Assembly (NCBI GenBank): GCA_022574185.1
Contig: JACZSM010000013.1
Location: 1 to 53,715 of the forward strand
Length of the DNA stretch: 53,715 bases
Direction of reading: 5' to 3'
Origin: Pseudomonadota bacterium
GTDB lineage: Bacteria; Pseudomonadota; Gammaproteobacteria; Steroidobacterales; Woeseiaceae
The notes beneath the pieces were generated by a model, which was not told the DNA's origin, ran no database searches, and was given only the letters and a program-made list of their open reading frames with translations. A program made the position numbers and the translations under genes. Positions 1 through 10,089 of this stretch are shown here, in pieces. Position 1 is the first letter of the stretch. The number at the start of each line of letters is the position of its first letter.

Positions 1-1
1 C

Positions 2-262
2 CAACCTGAGGACGTTGATGTTTCAGCGGAAACATCGAGACGAATCGCCTGTGATTGTTCCATCCTGGGCATCAAAGAGGCCGAAAACGGCGAACCGCTG
101 TCCATTGGGCGAAAAACACGCTCCATTCCACCGGCATTGCACCGCGCATTACGTTTTCGCGACAAGGGATGCCGTTTTCCGGGCTGCACGAACCATAAAT
201 TCGTCGATGGTCATCACATCCGGCACTGGGCCGATGGCGGTGACACGAGTCTCGACCGCTAG
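2..262 (+). pseudogene. 3' remnant of a DUF222/HNH endonuclease gene
   Basis: The frame is open from the window edge and encodes 86 residues before TAG. It contains CRFPGCTNHKF followed by DGHHIRHWADGGDTSL, the treble-clef HNH signature at the C-terminus of DUF222 (13E12-repeat) proteins. In that family the signature is followed by a DNLVLLC-HHR-type segment holding the last zinc ligands and a tail of tens of residues. Here the frame stops after GGDTSLDR, so the end of the nuclease fold is missing. I read it as a decayed gene; a single frameshift or nonsense change cannot be excluded, but the next two frames do not restore the missing segment. The 5' part lies outside the window. Confidence 0.7.
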
Positions 263-389
263 TCTTTTTCATTAACAACGGAAAAGTCAGGGGTCCGGTG
301 GAATCGCCTGGTCCGATCGTTAGCTCTTCACCAAATGGTTAGCCTACTATTCAATTAATACGGCGGGCTCCAACAGCGGAGAGTCGAGC

Positions 390-1817
390 TTATCGATTGA
401 TAAAGTTTAATGCCCGATTGTCGACGGCGAGCGCCGCCTCGTGAATGGCCTCGGCAAGACTGGGATGCGCATGGATCGTGCGCTGGATGTCCTCGGTGCT
501 GGCCGAGAACTCCATTGCGAGCACCGCTTCAGAGATTAGTTCACCGGCCATTGGCCCGATGATATGTACGCCAAGAATCTCATCGTCATCGGCCGCAGCG
601 ATGATCTTGACCATGCCACTCGTCTGTTCCATGGCTTTGGCCCGTCCGCTTGCGGCGAACGGAAACGAGCCAGTCTTGTATGGGCGGCCGCTTTCTTTGA
701 CCTGCTTTTCATTCAAACCAACCCAGGCAATTTCGGGCGCTGTGTAAATTACAGAGGGCACGATGTTGTAGTTGACCCCAGATGTTTCGCCAGCGATAAG
801 GTCGGCCGCCATAACGCCCTCTTCCGATCCCTTATGCGCGAGCATCGGTCCACGCACACAGTCACCAATTGCAAATACGCCTTTAACGCGCGTCCGGCAC
901 TCGTCGTCAACCGTGATAAAACCACTTTCGTCAAACTGTATTCCTGAGTCATTAGCGACCAAACCATCGGTAAAGGGTCTGCGCCCAACGGCAACGATCA
1001 GCTTGTCAACTTCAATGGACTGCGATCCGTCAGCATCCTCGTAGTCTGCGATGACTCCAGTCTTGGTTACCCTGGCCGCTGTCAGCTTCGCGCCCAGGCG
1101 AATGTCCAGGCCCTGTTTCTTGAATTCCCTGGCAGCCACTGCAGCAACGTCGCGGTCTGCCATGAACAGGAATTCGTCCATAGCCTCAATCACGATGACC
1201 GTGGCGCCGAGCCGAGCCCAGACACTACCCAGCTCCAAGCCTATGATTCCGGCTCCAACAACCCCAAGCCGCGGAGGAACGACGTCAAATTCCAGGGCGT
1301 CCCAGGAATCGACGATGCGATCACCATCAAATGGTGCGATAGACAACTCAATCGGCGTCGATCCTGGCGCAAGAATGACGGCGTCAGCATCGATGATCTC
1401 CGGACCACCGTCGATCGGCGTAAACTCGACTTTCTTGCCCGCCAGCAACCGTCCGTGCCCAACGAGCCCGTCAACCTCGTTGGCTTTTAACAGCCCGGCA
1501 ATGCCACCAGTCAGCTGTCGCACGATACTGGCACGGCGTTTTTGCATGGCCGCAACGTCCATACTGACATCGCCAGTACTTATGCCGTGTATTTTGAACT
1601 CATGTTGTGCGCGATAGTACAGCTCTGAGGACTCGAGCAGCGCTTTTGAAGGTATGCAGCCCGCATTCAGGCAGGTGCCACCGAAGGCGTTCTTGCCGTC
1701 TTTGTTTTTCCACTCATCAATACACGCGACCTTCATGCCATGCTGCGCAACGCGAATTGCAGCGATGTAACCCGCCGGGCCAGCACCGATAACCACTACA
1801 TCGTAACTCTTGCTCAT
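390..1817 (-). CDS. lpdA: Dihydrolipoyl dehydrogenase (E3)
   Basis: FAD enzyme of 475 residues that re-oxidises the dihydrolipoyl arm of the 2-oxoglutarate dehydrogenase complex and passes electrons to NAD. Visible features: N-terminal FAD-binding GAGPAG at 11-16; the redox pair in GGTCLNAGCIPSK with Cys49 and Cys54; a second Rossmann motif GVVGAGIIGLELG near 190; the FAD-contacting AIGDC segment near 315; and the C-terminal base HAHPSLAEAIHE with His451 and Glu456. Length is normal for the family. It is the last gene of the sucA-sucB-lpdA operon, 28 bp after sucB, with CAGGA just upstream of its ATG. In many bacteria one E3 also serves pyruvate dehydrogenase; the window does not show whether that holds here. 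Confidence 0.96.
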   Translation of the reverse strand: MSKSYDVVVIGAGPAGYIAAIRVAQHGMKVACIDEWKNKDGKNAFGGTCLNAGCIPSKALLESSELYYRAQHEFKIHGISTGDVSMDVAAMQKRRASIVRQLTGGIAGLLKANEVDGLVGHGRLLAGKKVEFTPIDGGPEIIDADAVILAPGSTPIELSIAPFDGDRIVDSWDALEFDVVPPRLGVVGAGIIGLELGSVWARLGATVIVIEAMDEFLFMADRDVAAVAAREFKKQGLDIRLGAKLTAARVTKTGVIADYEDADGSQSIEVDKLIVAVGRRPFTDGLVANDSGIQFDESGFITVDDECRTRVKGVFAIGDCVRGPMLAHKGSEEGVMAADLIAGETSGVNYNIVPSVIYTAPEIAWVGLNEKQVKESGRPYKTGSFPFAASGRAKAMEQTSGMVKIIAAADDDEILGVHIIGPMAGELISEAVLAMEFSASTEDIQRTIHAHPSLAEAIHEAALAVDNRALNFINR

Positions 1818-1845
1818 TGTCCTGTTTTTGCTTTTGGATTCGTCA

Positions 1846-3066
1846 TCAGATCTGTAGCAGCAACCGGCTCGGATCCTCGAGTAGCTGTTTGATCGCTACG
1901 AGAAATTGCACAGAGTCCTTGCCGTCGACGATGCGGTGATCATACGTCAACGCAATGTACATCATCGGGCGCACCACAATTTCGTCATCGACGACCATTG
2001 GCCGTTTTTGAATCGCGTGCATGCCCAGTATTGCGCTTTGCGGCTGGTTGAGTATCGGCGTCGACATCATCGATCCAAAGACGCCCCCATTCGTTATCGT
2101 GAACGTGCCACCCGTAAGTTCGTCCATGCCTATCGTGCCTTCCTGCGCCTTCCTGGCCACGGCCCCGAGCTCGCTTTCAAATTCTGCAAAGCTCATCTGA
2201 TCAACATCGCGAATGACGGGCACCATCAGTCCACGCTCAGTGGATACGGCAATACCGATGTCATAGTAGTTGTGATAGATGATGTCGGTGCCATCAACCG
2301 ACGCATTGACGACCGGAAACCTCTTCAGCGCTTCTGCAGATGCCTTGGCAAAGAACGACATGAAACCGAGGCGCACGCCATGTTCTTTTTCGAATGAGTC
2401 GCGATACTTTGTGCGCAGTGCCATCACTTCAGTCAGGTCTACCTCGTTAAAGGTAGTCAACATTGCCGCCGTGTGCTGCGCATTGACCAGACGCTCCGCG
2501 ATTCGTGCGCGTAGACGCGTCATCGGCACCCGTTGATCGTTGCGTTCCAATGCCAGCACTTCGCCGCTATCAACGACGGCGGGAGCCGGATCGCCGGGTG
2601 TCACATTGCCGCTATCATCTGACTTGAGAAAGCCCATGACATCTGCTTTCGTTATGCGACCGTCTTTGCCCGTGCCGAGGACCATCGTTGCATCGAGATC
2701 ATGCTCCTCGAGCAGTCGCCGCACGGCCGGGCTTGTCTTCACAGGTCCCTTGTTCTGCACTTCAGAGCGTTGCTCCGGCTTCGCATCGGGCTCTACAACC
2801 GGTGCTGCCGGAGCATTTGCGGCCACCTCGCCCTCTTCGAGCAGTGCCAGCAGATCTCCAGCCACAACCGTTGCCCCGTCGCTGATCTTGATCTCTTGCA
2901 AGATACCCGTCGCCGGAGCAGGAACCTCGAGCACGACCTTGTCCGTTTCCAGATCCACGAGATTTTCGTCACGTTCGACCGCATCACCTGCCTTTTTATG
3001 CCACGCGATCAGTGTTGCATCGCTAACCGATTCTGGTAGTTGCGGAACCTTGATCTCAATATTCAT
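1846..3066 (-). CDS. sucB: 2-oxoglutarate dehydrogenase E2, dihydrolipoyllysine succinyltransferase
   Basis: Core acyltransferase of the 2-oxoglutarate dehydrogenase complex, 406 residues. One lipoyl domain (about 1-76) carries the lipoylated Lys43 in [13 protein letters not shown] peripheral-subunit-binding domain follows at about 112-150 ([15 protein letters not shown]). The C-terminal catalytic domain holds the HxxxDG motif YDHRIVDG with His377 and Asp381. The linkers are rich in Ala, Pro and Glu, as expected for a swinging arm. The ATG overlaps the sucA stop in an ATGA, so the two genes are translationally coupled. A single lipoyl domain and the sucA context identify the substrate as succinyl rather than acetyl. 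Confidence 0.96.
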   Translation of the reverse strand: MNIEIKVPQLPESVSDATLIAWHKKAGDAVERDENLVDLETDKVVLEVPAPATGILQEIKISDGATVVAGDLLALLEEGEVAANAPAAPVVEPDAKPEQRSEVQNKGPVKTSPAVRRLLEEHDLDATMVLGTGKDGRITKADVMGFLKSDDSGNVTPGDPAPAVVDSGEVLALERNDQRVPMTRLRARIAERLVNAQHTAAMLTTFNEVDLTEVMALRTKYRDSFEKEHGVRLGFMSFFAKASAEALKRFPVVNASVDGTDIIYHNYYDIGIAVSTERGLMVPVIRDVDQMSFAEFESELGAVARKAQEGTIGMDELTGGTFTITNGGVFGSMMSTPILNQPQSAILGMHAIQKRPMVVDDEIVVRPMMYIALTYDHRIVDGKDSVQFLVAIKQLLEDPSRLLLQI

Positions 3067-5942
3067 TTGGGCTTCCGTTTGGTATTTCTGGGTCTAGCAG
3101 ACTTGCTCGCTTTAATTTCGATGTTCAATGCAGCTTCGACCAGTGCCTGCTGTTGCTGCAAGTGAATCTTGTAGATGCCGCCCGCCGGCGCCGCAGCACT
3201 GGGACGGCCAGCGTAATAAAGTTGCTGGTGGTCGTTCAACGGCTCTTGCAGACGATGCCGAATCTGGTACCACGCTCCCTGATTTTGCGGTTCTTCCTGA
3301 CACCACACAATATCGTCCACGTGCGCGTATTTCTTGAGTATCGCCGCATACGCATCGATCGGAAACGGATACAGCTGCTCAATACGATTCAGCACGATAT
3401 CGTCTACCCCGTGTACCTGTCGCGTCTCGTGCAAATCGTAGTAAACCTTGCCACTGCAAAACACCAGGCGCCGCGTTTTCTTGACATCAACCTGCTCGGT
3501 GTCAGGAATAATCAGCTCGAACTCACCCGCAGACAGGGACGTCAGCGGTGATACGGACATTTTATGACGCAACAGACTCTTCGGTGTCAGGACGATCAGC
3601 GGCTTGCGGAACGACCGCAGCATCTGGCGCCTGAGCATATGAAACATCTGTGCCGGCGTCGATGGCACGCAAACCTGCATATTGTGTTCGGCGCAAAGCT
3701 GCAGGAATCGTTCAAGTCGTGCAGACGAGTGCTCGGGACCCTGCCCTTCATATCCATGCGGCAAGAATAGCGTCAGACCACACAAGCGCCCCCATTTTGC
3801 ATCGCCCGAGCTAATAAACTGATCGATGACAACCTGCGCGCCATTAACGAAGTCACCAAACTGTCCCTCCCAGATCACCAGGGTGTTGGGCTCGGTCGTC
3901 GCGTAGCCATATTCAAAACCGAGTACGGCTTCTTCGGATAACAGCGAATCAATGACGCGAAATGCGTCCGGTCTATCGACCAGATGTCTTAGCGGCGTGT
4001 ACTCCCGGTTATTGAGTTGGTTGTGCAGGACGGCATGCCGATGAAAGAACGTTCCACGACCAGAATCCTGGCCGACGAGTCTGCAGTCATAGCCGTCACG
4101 GATCAGCGACGCATAGGCCATCGTTTCTGCAAAGCCCCAATCCATGTCGACATCGCCCGTTGTCATGCGCACGCGTTCGTCCATTATGCGTTGCACCCGA
4201 CCGTGGAGTTTCATGTCGGGGGGAATCGTCGTCAATGCTGAGCCCAGATCCGCGACCGTAGCAGGGCTTATCGTCGTGTCGACGGCCTCATCCCATTTGG
4301 CACCCAGATACGGACGCCAATCGACCGTGAATTCGTCGCCAATCATTCCAAGCGAAGACTTGGGCACTGGCTCGCCGCGATCAAGACGGTCGCGATAGGA
4401 TTCCTGCAGTTTTTGAACTCCGTCTGCCGTGATGAGCTGTTTGCTGACCAGTTTGTCGGCATACAGCTGGCGCGTTGTTTTCTGCTTGCGAATACGACCG
4501 TACATGATCGGTTGCGTCGCAGCGGGCTCGTCGGCCTCATTGTGTCCATGGCGGCGGTAGCCAACGAGATCAATGACGATGTCTTTCTTGAATTTCTGCC
4601 GATATTGCAACGCCAATCGCGTAACGAACAACGCCGCTTCAGGGTCGTCGCCGTTGACATGAAATATCGGCGCCTCGATCATCTTGGCGACGTCGCTGCA
4701 GTAGACGGTCGAGCGAGCATCGGATGGCCGGCTTGTGGTAAAGCCGATTTGATTGTTGATAACGATGTGAATGGTGCCGCCGGTTCGAAAGCCATTGGTC
4801 TGTGACATCTGAAATGTTTCTGTAACAACACCTTGCCCCGAAAAAGATGCATCGCCATGCAAGAGAACGGGCAATACTTCTTCGCGTTCAGTATCCCCAC
4901 GACGTTGCTGTCGCGCACGCACCGATCCCTCGACGACGGGATTGACAATTTCCAGGTGCGACGGATTAAACGCCAAAGCAATATGCACATTGCCCCCGGC
5001 CGTCTTCATGTCCGCCGAAAATCCCTTGTGGTATTTGACATCTCCCGAGCCACTGAGCTCGTCTACATCATAATTTCCCTCGAATTCCTCGAAAAGCTCT
5101 TCGGGCGATTTGCCAAGCACGTTGACGAGCACGTTAATGCGACCGCGGTGCGCCATACCGATCACGATTTCGCGAATTCCCGCCACACCACCCTGTTGAA
5201 TGAGGTCGTCGAGCATGGGAATCAGGCTTTCACAGCCCTCGAGCGAGAATCGCTTCTGCCCGACGTAGCGAGTGTGCAGATACCGCTCAATACCCTCTGC
5301 GCTCGTCAGTTGATCGAGAATCCACAGGCGTTCTTCATTCGACAAGGCGTCGGCCACGACACCCACTTCGAATCGCTTGCGTAGCCAGATTCGCTCCCGG
5401 GCACGCGAGACATGTGCAAATTCGGCGCCCACCGTACCGCAGTAAATGGATCGTAACAGCGCGAGAATGTCGCGCAACTTCATGCGCTCAGTACCGCTGC
5501 GTTCAAGGCCGCCCGTGTAGAACTCGGTGTCCATGTCAGCCTCGGTCAGCCCCATGTAGTCGAGCTTGAGAACACCTGGAACAGGTCGCTCCATCAGGCC
5601 AAGAGGATCAATGTCGGCAATCTGATGACCGCGCAGACTGTAAGTCTGGATCAATCGCGATACCAAACCCTGCTTCTCTCGCGAGGACACAGCAGCTCGA
5701 TCTCCCGACCTCTTGACACTACGCACGCGGCGACGGCTGCGCGCTTCCGCCAGTAATTCGTCGCGAATCGTCGAATGGTCGATCTCGGTGTCGGTGGCAC
5801 CAAGCGACGCAAAATAGTCGCGCCAGCCATCCGGCACCGACTCGGGATCACCGAGGAATCGCTCGTAAATCGCTTCCACAGCGCTGGCATTGGCACCAAA
5901 CAACGGTGTCGAAGCGTATTGTTCCTGCAGGGATTCGCTCAT
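3063..5942 (-). CDS. sucA: 2-oxoglutarate dehydrogenase E1, thiamine-dependent
   Basis: Thiamine-diphosphate decarboxylase of the TCA cycle, 959 residues, slightly longer than the usual 930-940. The N-terminus has the family's short helix ([20 protein letters not shown]) that contacts the complex. Active-site segments include [28 protein letters not shown] and the metal-binding INNQIGFTT. The C-terminal part has the transketolase-like pyrimidine-binding region ([16 protein letters not shown]) and the E1-specific domain ending in a basic tail. It starts the sucA-sucB-lpdA operon, and sucB overlaps its stop by four bases. The genes for succinyl-CoA synthetase and succinate dehydrogenase are not in the window. 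Confidence 0.97.
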   Translation of the reverse strand: MSESLQEQYASTPLFGANASAVEAIYERFLGDPESVPDGWRDYFASLGATDTEIDHSTIRDELLAEARSRRRVRSVKRSGDRAAVSSREKQGLVSRLIQTYSLRGHQIADIDPLGLMERPVPGVLKLDYMGLTEADMDTEFYTGGLERSGTERMKLRDILALLRSIYCGTVGAEFAHVSRARERIWLRKRFEVGVVADALSNEERLWILDQLTSAEGIERYLHTRYVGQKRFSLEGCESLIPMLDDLIQQGGVAGIREIVIGMAHRGRINVLVNVLGKSPEELFEEFEGNYDVDELSGSGDVKYHKGFSADMKTAGGNVHIALAFNPSHLEIVNPVVEGSVRARQQRRGDTEREEVLPVLLHGDASFSGQGVVTETFQMSQTNGFRTGGTIHIVINNQIGFTTSRPSDARSTVYCSDVAKMIEAPIFHVNGDDPEAALFVTRLALQYRQKFKKDIVIDLVGYRRHGHNEADEPAATQPIMYGRIRKQKTTRQLYADKLVSKQLITADGVQKLQESYRDRLDRGEPVPKSSLGMIGDEFTVDWRPYLGAKWDEAVDTTISPATVADLGSALTTIPPDMKLHGRVQRIMDERVRMTTGDVDMDWGFAETMAYASLIRDGYDCRLVGQDSGRGTFFHRHAVLHNQLNNREYTPLRHLVDRPDAFRVIDSLLSEEAVLGFEYGYATTEPNTLVIWEGQFGDFVNGAQVVIDQFISSGDAKWGRLCGLTLFLPHGYEGQGPEHSSARLERFLQLCAEHNMQVCVPSTPAQMFHMLRRQMLRSFRKPLIVLTPKSLLRHKMSVSPLTSLSAGEFELIIPDTEQVDVKKTRRLVFCSGKVYYDLHETRQVHGVDDIVLNRIEQLYPFPIDAYAAILKKYAHVDDIVWCQEEPQNQGAWYQIRHRLQEPLNDHQQLYYAGRPSAAAPAGGIYKIHLQQQQALVEAALNIEIKASKSARPRNTKRKPK

Positions 5943-6053
5943 TAAACGTCAGACTATCAGGGGCACGCCGTTCTTACTCCAGGATGCTACAGGCACGGCG
6001 CGCGTAGGGCGCTAGTTTAGCCCAAGCCACTGATATTAGGAATGCAACCGTTA

Positions 6054-6521
6054 CTACATGGTGTTAATCAGATACACGAATTCGTAGCAAACCAGGCACG
6101 CGTAAATACTGAAAAACATGGTCAGGAACAGGCCGGTACGGAATCGATTGAGGAATCGTGCCTTGGCGAGAAACACCAAGGCCAGGATGCCCGTTCCGGT
6201 CATTGTCATCTTGCTGATCGCAAATGTTGCGGTTCCCTGGCCCAGGGCAGCCGCCATGACTGGATTTATTTCAACCATGCCGCGATCCAGCAATTGCAGC
6301 GTCATGAAAGCATCCAGAGAACTCATGAGCATCGTGCCGACCGCGAGAAAGAACAGCCAGGGGTGATGCCTGTCAAGAAATATGACCTCAGCTTCATCCT
6401 CGCGACGCAGGCTGAGTCGCCGGGAACGCATGAAGCCGAAGAAAACCGTTCGCCATGAAAATGTGCGCCTTTCTTCTTCCGCCCTCTGTTCGACTACAGC
6501 CTCATTCAATTCCATGCGCAT
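6054..6521 (-). CDS. Small membrane protein, DUF5658-like
   Basis: The product has 155 residues. A charged cytoplasmic N-terminus of about 50 residues is followed by three hydrophobic segments (about 52-72, 92-115 and 125-150). The first contains SSLDAFMTLQLLDRG followed by EINPVM, the pattern typical of DUF5658 membrane proteins (a D-x-x-x-T helix, then E-x-N-P). The ATG is preceded by GGGAG five bases upstream, a convincing ribosome site. It stands alone, divergent from alkB and downstream of the sucA promoter region. Function is unknown; the family name is from memory of the motif, not a search. Confidence 0.7.
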   Translation of the reverse strand: MRMELNEAVVEQRAEEERRTFSWRTVFFGFMRSRRLSLRREDEAEVIFLDRHHPWLFFLAVGTMLMSSLDAFMTLQLLDRGMVEINPVMAAALGQGTATFAISKMTMTGTGILALVFLAKARFLNRFRTGLFLTMFFSIYACLVCYEFVYLINTM

Positions 6522-6891
6522 TGAACTCCCTTGTTCTTCTTATTAAGACCGCACCGCCGTCGAAAATATCCCCAACGATCCCGCTATAGCAGGTACGGTG
6601 ATTTTTGCTATTCTACCGGGTCTGCAAGCCGATTGGCCATTACAACTTTTCGGCGAGGTCCGAGCAGTCGGAACCACCCATCTACTAAGCACTAGCAATT
6701 ACTGTACCAATTTTCGAACCTGTTGATTTAACGTATTTTTTTGAAAATGTTAACGTCACTCGCGCGTCAAACTGTATAACTTTCCGACATTCGCGAGTCA
6801 CGGCTCACCGAAAAGCTGATTGAAGCGCGTCGACCGAAAGAGCGATAATTCACATAAGCGGCAAGTGGCCGCAAAACCCAGGGCACAGGGT
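6522..6891. other. Intergenic region upstream of alkB with candidate promoter
   Basis: No gene is seen here. The stretch separates two divergent genes, so it should hold both their promoters. The best rightward candidate is TTAACG at 6750-6755 and TATAAC at 6775-6780, with a rather long 19-base spacer. The pentamer TAACG occurs twice (near 6728 and 6751), which could be a regulator site, but the evidence is thin. An in-frame TTG at 6820 would extend AlkB by 24 residues. Confidence 0.3.
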
Positions 6892-8094
6892 ATGAAAGGC
6901 TACACGGCGACCTCGCCGGAAGGCGAGGCCACACACTACATCGATCGCAAGCGTTGGCTCTGGGCGATGTCAGCGCTGTACCCGCTGCAAGCATTTATCG
7001 GCATCGCGCTGTTCTCGATGACGGGCAACGAACTGTGGGTCTGGTTGCCGCTGTTGATAACCTACGGGTTTGCGCCGATTCTCGAATGGGCCATTGGCGA
7101 GGATCGCAGCAATCCACCCGATCTATTTGTCATGCAGTTGGACCAGGATCGGTACTACCGCTGGTTGACCTACAGTATCGTGCCCCTGCATGTCATCGTC
7201 TTGTTTGGCGTCGCGGGGTACGCCGCCACACAAGCGTTGAGCTGGTGGGGAATACTTGGTCTGGCACTGAGCACCGGTCTTGCGTCGGGTCTGGCAATTA
7301 ATACCGGACATGAACTGGGACATAAAAATTCGCGGCTCGAAAAGTTCCTGGCGAAGATCGCTCTTGCCGTGCCCGCCTACGGTCATTTCACGATTGATCA
7401 CAATCGAGGTCATCACCGCAATGTATCGACTCCAGGTGATCCCTCGAGTGCACGCATGGGCGAGAGTATTTACAAATTCGCCCGACGCGAGATGCCAGGC
7501 GCATTTGTAGAAGCCTGGGCAATCGAGAAAGAACGCCTTGCTAACCGTGGCAAATCTGCCTGGCATCCGCATAACCAGATCCTGCAGGCATACGCACTGA
7601 CAGCCGGCATGAACATCGCGCTGTTGATCTTATTCGGCTGGGTCGTGATTCCATTCCTGCTCGTCCACCATCTATTCGCCTGGTGGCAACTGACAAGTGC
7701 CAATTACATCGAGCACTATGGTTTGCTGCGGCAAAAAGCGGCGGATGGAGCGTACGAACGTTGCGAGCCTCACCACTCATGGAACAGCAATCATCTCGTC
7801 AGCAACCTGACACTGCTGCACCTCGAGCGGCACTCCGATCACCACGCCCATCCATTGCGCCGCTACCAGTCGCTGCGACATATCGACGGCGCGCCCGAAT
7901 TGCCGAGCGGATATTTTGGTGCGTACCTTCTGGCTTACGTGCCATGGCTCTGGTTTCGCGTCATGGACAAGCGGTTGCTCGCATTGCCGCACATACAAGG
8001 CGATCTCGATAACGTCAATATCGACCCGGATGCGCGTGCCGCAATTTTTCTCAAGTACGGTCGCGACAAGATGATCGAGCCCAGCCTGGTCTGA
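6892..8094 (+). CDS. alkB: Alkane 1-monooxygenase (AlkB family)
   Basis: Integral-membrane non-haem di-iron hydroxylase that oxidises the terminal carbon of medium-chain alkanes. The eight-histidine signature is complete: NTGHELGHK, then HNRGHHRNVSTPGDP, then LERHSDHHAHPLRRY, with the AlkB-specific NYIEHYGL between them. Hydrophobic hairpins precede and separate these blocks. From the ATG at 6892 the protein has 400 residues, the usual length; an in-frame TTG at 6820 would add a basic extension that looks non-coding. AlkB needs rubredoxin and rubredoxin reductase, and neither gene is adjacent, nor is a rubredoxin domain fused, so the electron donors must be encoded elsewhere. Chain-length range cannot be judged from sequence alone. 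Confidence 0.93.
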   Translation: MKGYTATSPEGEATHYIDRKRWLWAMSALYPLQAFIGIALFSMTGNELWVWLPLLITYGFAPILEWAIGEDRSNPPDLFVMQLDQDRYYRWLTYSIVPLHVIVLFGVAGYAATQALSWWGILGLALSTGLASGLAINTGHELGHKNSRLEKFLAKIALAVPAYGHFTIDHNRGHHRNVSTPGDPSSARMGESIYKFARREMPGAFVEAWAIEKERLANRGKSAWHPHNQILQAYALTAGMNIALLILFGWVVIPFLLVHHLFAWWQLTSANYIEHYGLLRQKAADGAYERCEPHHSWNSNHLVSNLTLLHLERHSDHHAHPLRRYQSLRHIDGAPELPSGYFGAYLLAYVPWLWFRVMDKRLLALPHIQGDLDNVNIDPDARAAIFLKYGRDKMIEPSLV

Positions 8095-8183
8095 CCATTT
8101 CTTGCTGAACTGCGCCGTTTTTGGCCTCGTGACGGCATTTATCCGGCGCTAGTCTGTGCAGCCCTGGCGCCAGCAAGAAACCC

Positions 8184-9008
8184 ATGCAGCCATTGCAGTC
8201 AATTCGTGCACCGATTGCGGCGATCCTGCTTATCCAGGCGTTCGTCTTAGTCGTGCGTGAGCTGATAGGAACCAGGTTACGCGAGCGCGGAATCGAGACA
8301 GATTTTGCCAAAGACCTGAGCTATCTCGTCGTGCCGTTGCTGCTTGCCGGCACGTTGTATCCAGTACTAAAGGTGCACAAAGCCTATCTGCTCGAGCTGT
8401 TCAGTGTTCGGCGCCTGACCATGCGCCTGGTATTGACCGCGATCGCAATCGGCGTGCTGGCGCGAGTCGTGTATTGGTGTCAGCTGCTGGGCTCGATTGC
8501 ATTCGGACTGTTGACGAACAGCGATCCCGCAGCGATCCCCGGACCGCTGGTCTCGTTCGGCTGTCCACCCGCCCACGTTTTCTTGCTCGGCTTGCTTGTC
8601 GCTATCGGCCTCGTCCCCGTCATCGAGGAGATTATCAATCGCGGCCTGATTCAGGCGACACTCATGAATCGTGGGCGTTGGTTCGCGATCATCGTCTCGG
8701 CGTTGCTGTTTGCGGCTTTCCACACACCGGCCTCGATGCCGTTCGTATTCATCTTCGGCATCGTCTTCGCCATGCAGTTCGCCAACACGAGGACCCTGTG
8801 GACGACGATCATCACTCACGCGACCTACGACGGGTTGATACAGTTTGACTGGCGCTGCGTGCAGGGAAACTGGAACCCGCCGATCGGTGACACGCCGATG
8901 CTTGGCCTGGGTGTTACCTACCTGCTCGGTTTGATCGTGTCATGCGCGGCAATTGCCGGGCTGCTCACAAGGGCCGGGGTGCCCAAGACACCCCGAACCC
9001 AGAGTTGA
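8184..9008 (+). CDS. CPBP-family intramembrane glutamic protease
   Basis: Polytopic membrane protein of 274 residues with about seven hydrophobic segments. The CPBP (CAAX protease and bacteriocin-processing, Abi) motifs are all present: EExxxR as Glu148-Glu149 and Arg153 in VIEEIINRG, FxxxH ending at His180 in FAAFH, and HxxxD at His212-Asp216 in HATYDG. Family members cleave prenylated proteins, regulate signalling, or process or confer immunity to peptides. It lies 89 bp downstream of alkB. Its stop codon abuts, tail to tail, the stop of a gene for a double-glycine-leader peptide, so a link with that peptide is plausible but not shown. Confidence 0.88.
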   Translation: MQPLQSIRAPIAAILLIQAFVLVVRELIGTRLRERGIETDFAKDLSYLVVPLLLAGTLYPVLKVHKAYLLELFSVRRLTMRLVLTAIAIGVLARVVYWCQLLGSIAFGLLTNSDPAAIPGPLVSFGCPPAHVFLLGLLVAIGLVPVIEEIINRGLIQATLMNRGRWFAIIVSALLFAAFHTPASMPFVFIFGIVFAMQFANTRTLWTTIITHATYDGLIQFDWRCVQGNWNPPIGDTPMLGLGVTYLLGLIVSCAAIAGLLTRAGVPKTPRTQS

Positions 9009-9194
9009 TCACAATGCGTCTGCGACGCGCTCAATGATGTACGATGTCGCCGCGACGAGACCTTCGTATATATCTATAAGGTCCTGGGCGAGGCTACTCG
9101 GATCTGTCACGCCCCCGTAATTATTACCGCTAACAGAACACGTTCCGTGGCCGCCTGCCACGTACGCGATTTCTTGCATTGTCAGTTCCCGCAT
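9009..9194 (-). CDS. Double-glycine-leader peptide (putative bacteriocin or RiPP precursor)
   Basis: The product is 61 residues. The first 15, MRELTMQEIAYVAGG, match the double-glycine leader consensus: MREL start, acidic and hydrophobic positions, a hydrophobic residue at -4 and Gly-Gly at -2/-1. Such leaders are removed by C39-peptidase ABC transporters. The predicted core is 46 residues, with a Gly/Ser/Asn-rich start (HGTCSVSGNNYGG), a single Cys at 19 and an amphipathic helix-like tail (LAQDLIDIYEGLVAATSYII). The ribosome site is nearly perfect. No C39 transporter, modification enzyme or immunity gene lies on the same strand nearby. It could instead be one of the many orphan double-glycine peptides of Gammaproteobacteria without known activity. 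Confidence 0.75.
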   Translation of the reverse strand: MRELTMQEIAYVAGGHGTCSVSGNNYGGVTDPSSLAQDLIDIYEGLVAATSYIIERVADAL

Positions 9195-9199
9195 GATTC

Positions 9200-9208
9200 A
9201 ACCTCCTT
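9200..9208 (-). promoter_or_regulatory. Strong Shine-Dalgarno of the double-glycine peptide gene
   Basis: Read on the minus strand, AAGGAGGTT precedes the ATG, with TGAATC in between. It matches the 16S anti-Shine-Dalgarno almost perfectly and is the strongest ribosome site I noticed in the window. It fixes the start of the 61-residue gene and suggests high translation. Confidence 0.85.
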
Positions 9209-9429
9209 GTTGAACGTCAGTTTGGTTTGCGCTGTCTGCGCGATGTCACGGTAACGCCGTCAGCGCCCATCAGCACCTGCCGAATCACCGCATTTAGTTG
9301 ATATTTAACCTAATACCGAAGCGCTATCGCCTGTTCAATCTGCTTGCCCTGTGATGCGTCTCACGGAATCCAATGATGCGGCCGTTTACCGTACACGCAC
9401 ACACAATCGTTTGGGCAAACGGGTGATTC

Positions 9430-10089
9430 ATGAACATTTCTCACAGCAAGGCCGGCTTTCTCGCGCTGGCACTCCTGGCAACTGGCATCGCAAACGCCGA
9501 TAACGACTTCGGCATCGGCTTCAAGGTCGGCACATTGGGACTGGGCGTTGAAGCCAGCTGGCAGCCATTGCCGTTCCTGGACGTGCGCGTCGGTGCGAAT
9601 TCTTATGATTATAACGACGACGGTTCACGGGCTGGCATCCCCTACGATGCCACGCTGGTGCTTGACACTTATTACGTGACGGGGAATTTCCACTTCCCGA
9701 TAAGTCCTATGCGCATCACGGCGGGTGTTTACTCGAACGGCAATGAATTCATAATGGCCAATGACGACGGTGTTGACCTCGATATCGGTGGCGTCACGTA
9801 TCCCAGTGCCGGCATTGGCACGCTGACAAGCGTCACTTCATTTGGCAGTAGTGCACCTTACCTTGGCATTGGTTTCGACTTTACCGTGGCAGGCAAGGTC
9901 GGCTTGAACTTCGACCTGGGCGTGCTCTGGCAGGGTGAGCCCGAGGTTACGCTCGAGGCTAGCGGACTGCTCGCTCAGGATGCTGGATTTTTGGCCATGC
10001 TCGAAGTGGAACGCCAGCAGCTCGAAGACGAGATGAGTGATTTCAAAGCGTGGCCGGTAATTTCACTCGGTTTCGTTTACAAGTTCTGA
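9430..10089 (+). CDS. Small outer-membrane beta-barrel protein
   Basis: The product has 219 residues. Residues 1-23 form a Sec signal peptide ending at IANADND. The rest alternates hydrophobic and polar residues in strands separated by Asp/Gly/Asn-rich turns (for example FGIGFKVGTLGLGVEASW, LDVRVGANSYDYND), and ends in the C-terminal phenylalanine recognised by the BAM machinery (LGFVYKF). Size and strand count suggest an eight-stranded barrel of the OmpA/OmpW-like type; the substrate or role is unknown. It has its own upstream region of 235 bp and is convergent with the amine oxidase gene, the two stop codons sharing a TGATCA. Confidence 0.8.
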   Translation: MNISHSKAGFLALALLATGIANADNDFGIGFKVGTLGLGVEASWQPLPFLDVRVGANSYDYNDDGSRAGIPYDATLVLDTYYVTGNFHFPISPMRITAGVYSNGNEFIMANDDGVDLDIGGVTYPSAGIGTLTSVTSFGSSAPYLGIGFDFTVAGKVGLNFDLGVLWQGEPEVTLEASGLLAQDAGFLAMLEVERQQLEDEMSDFKAWPVISLGFVYKF

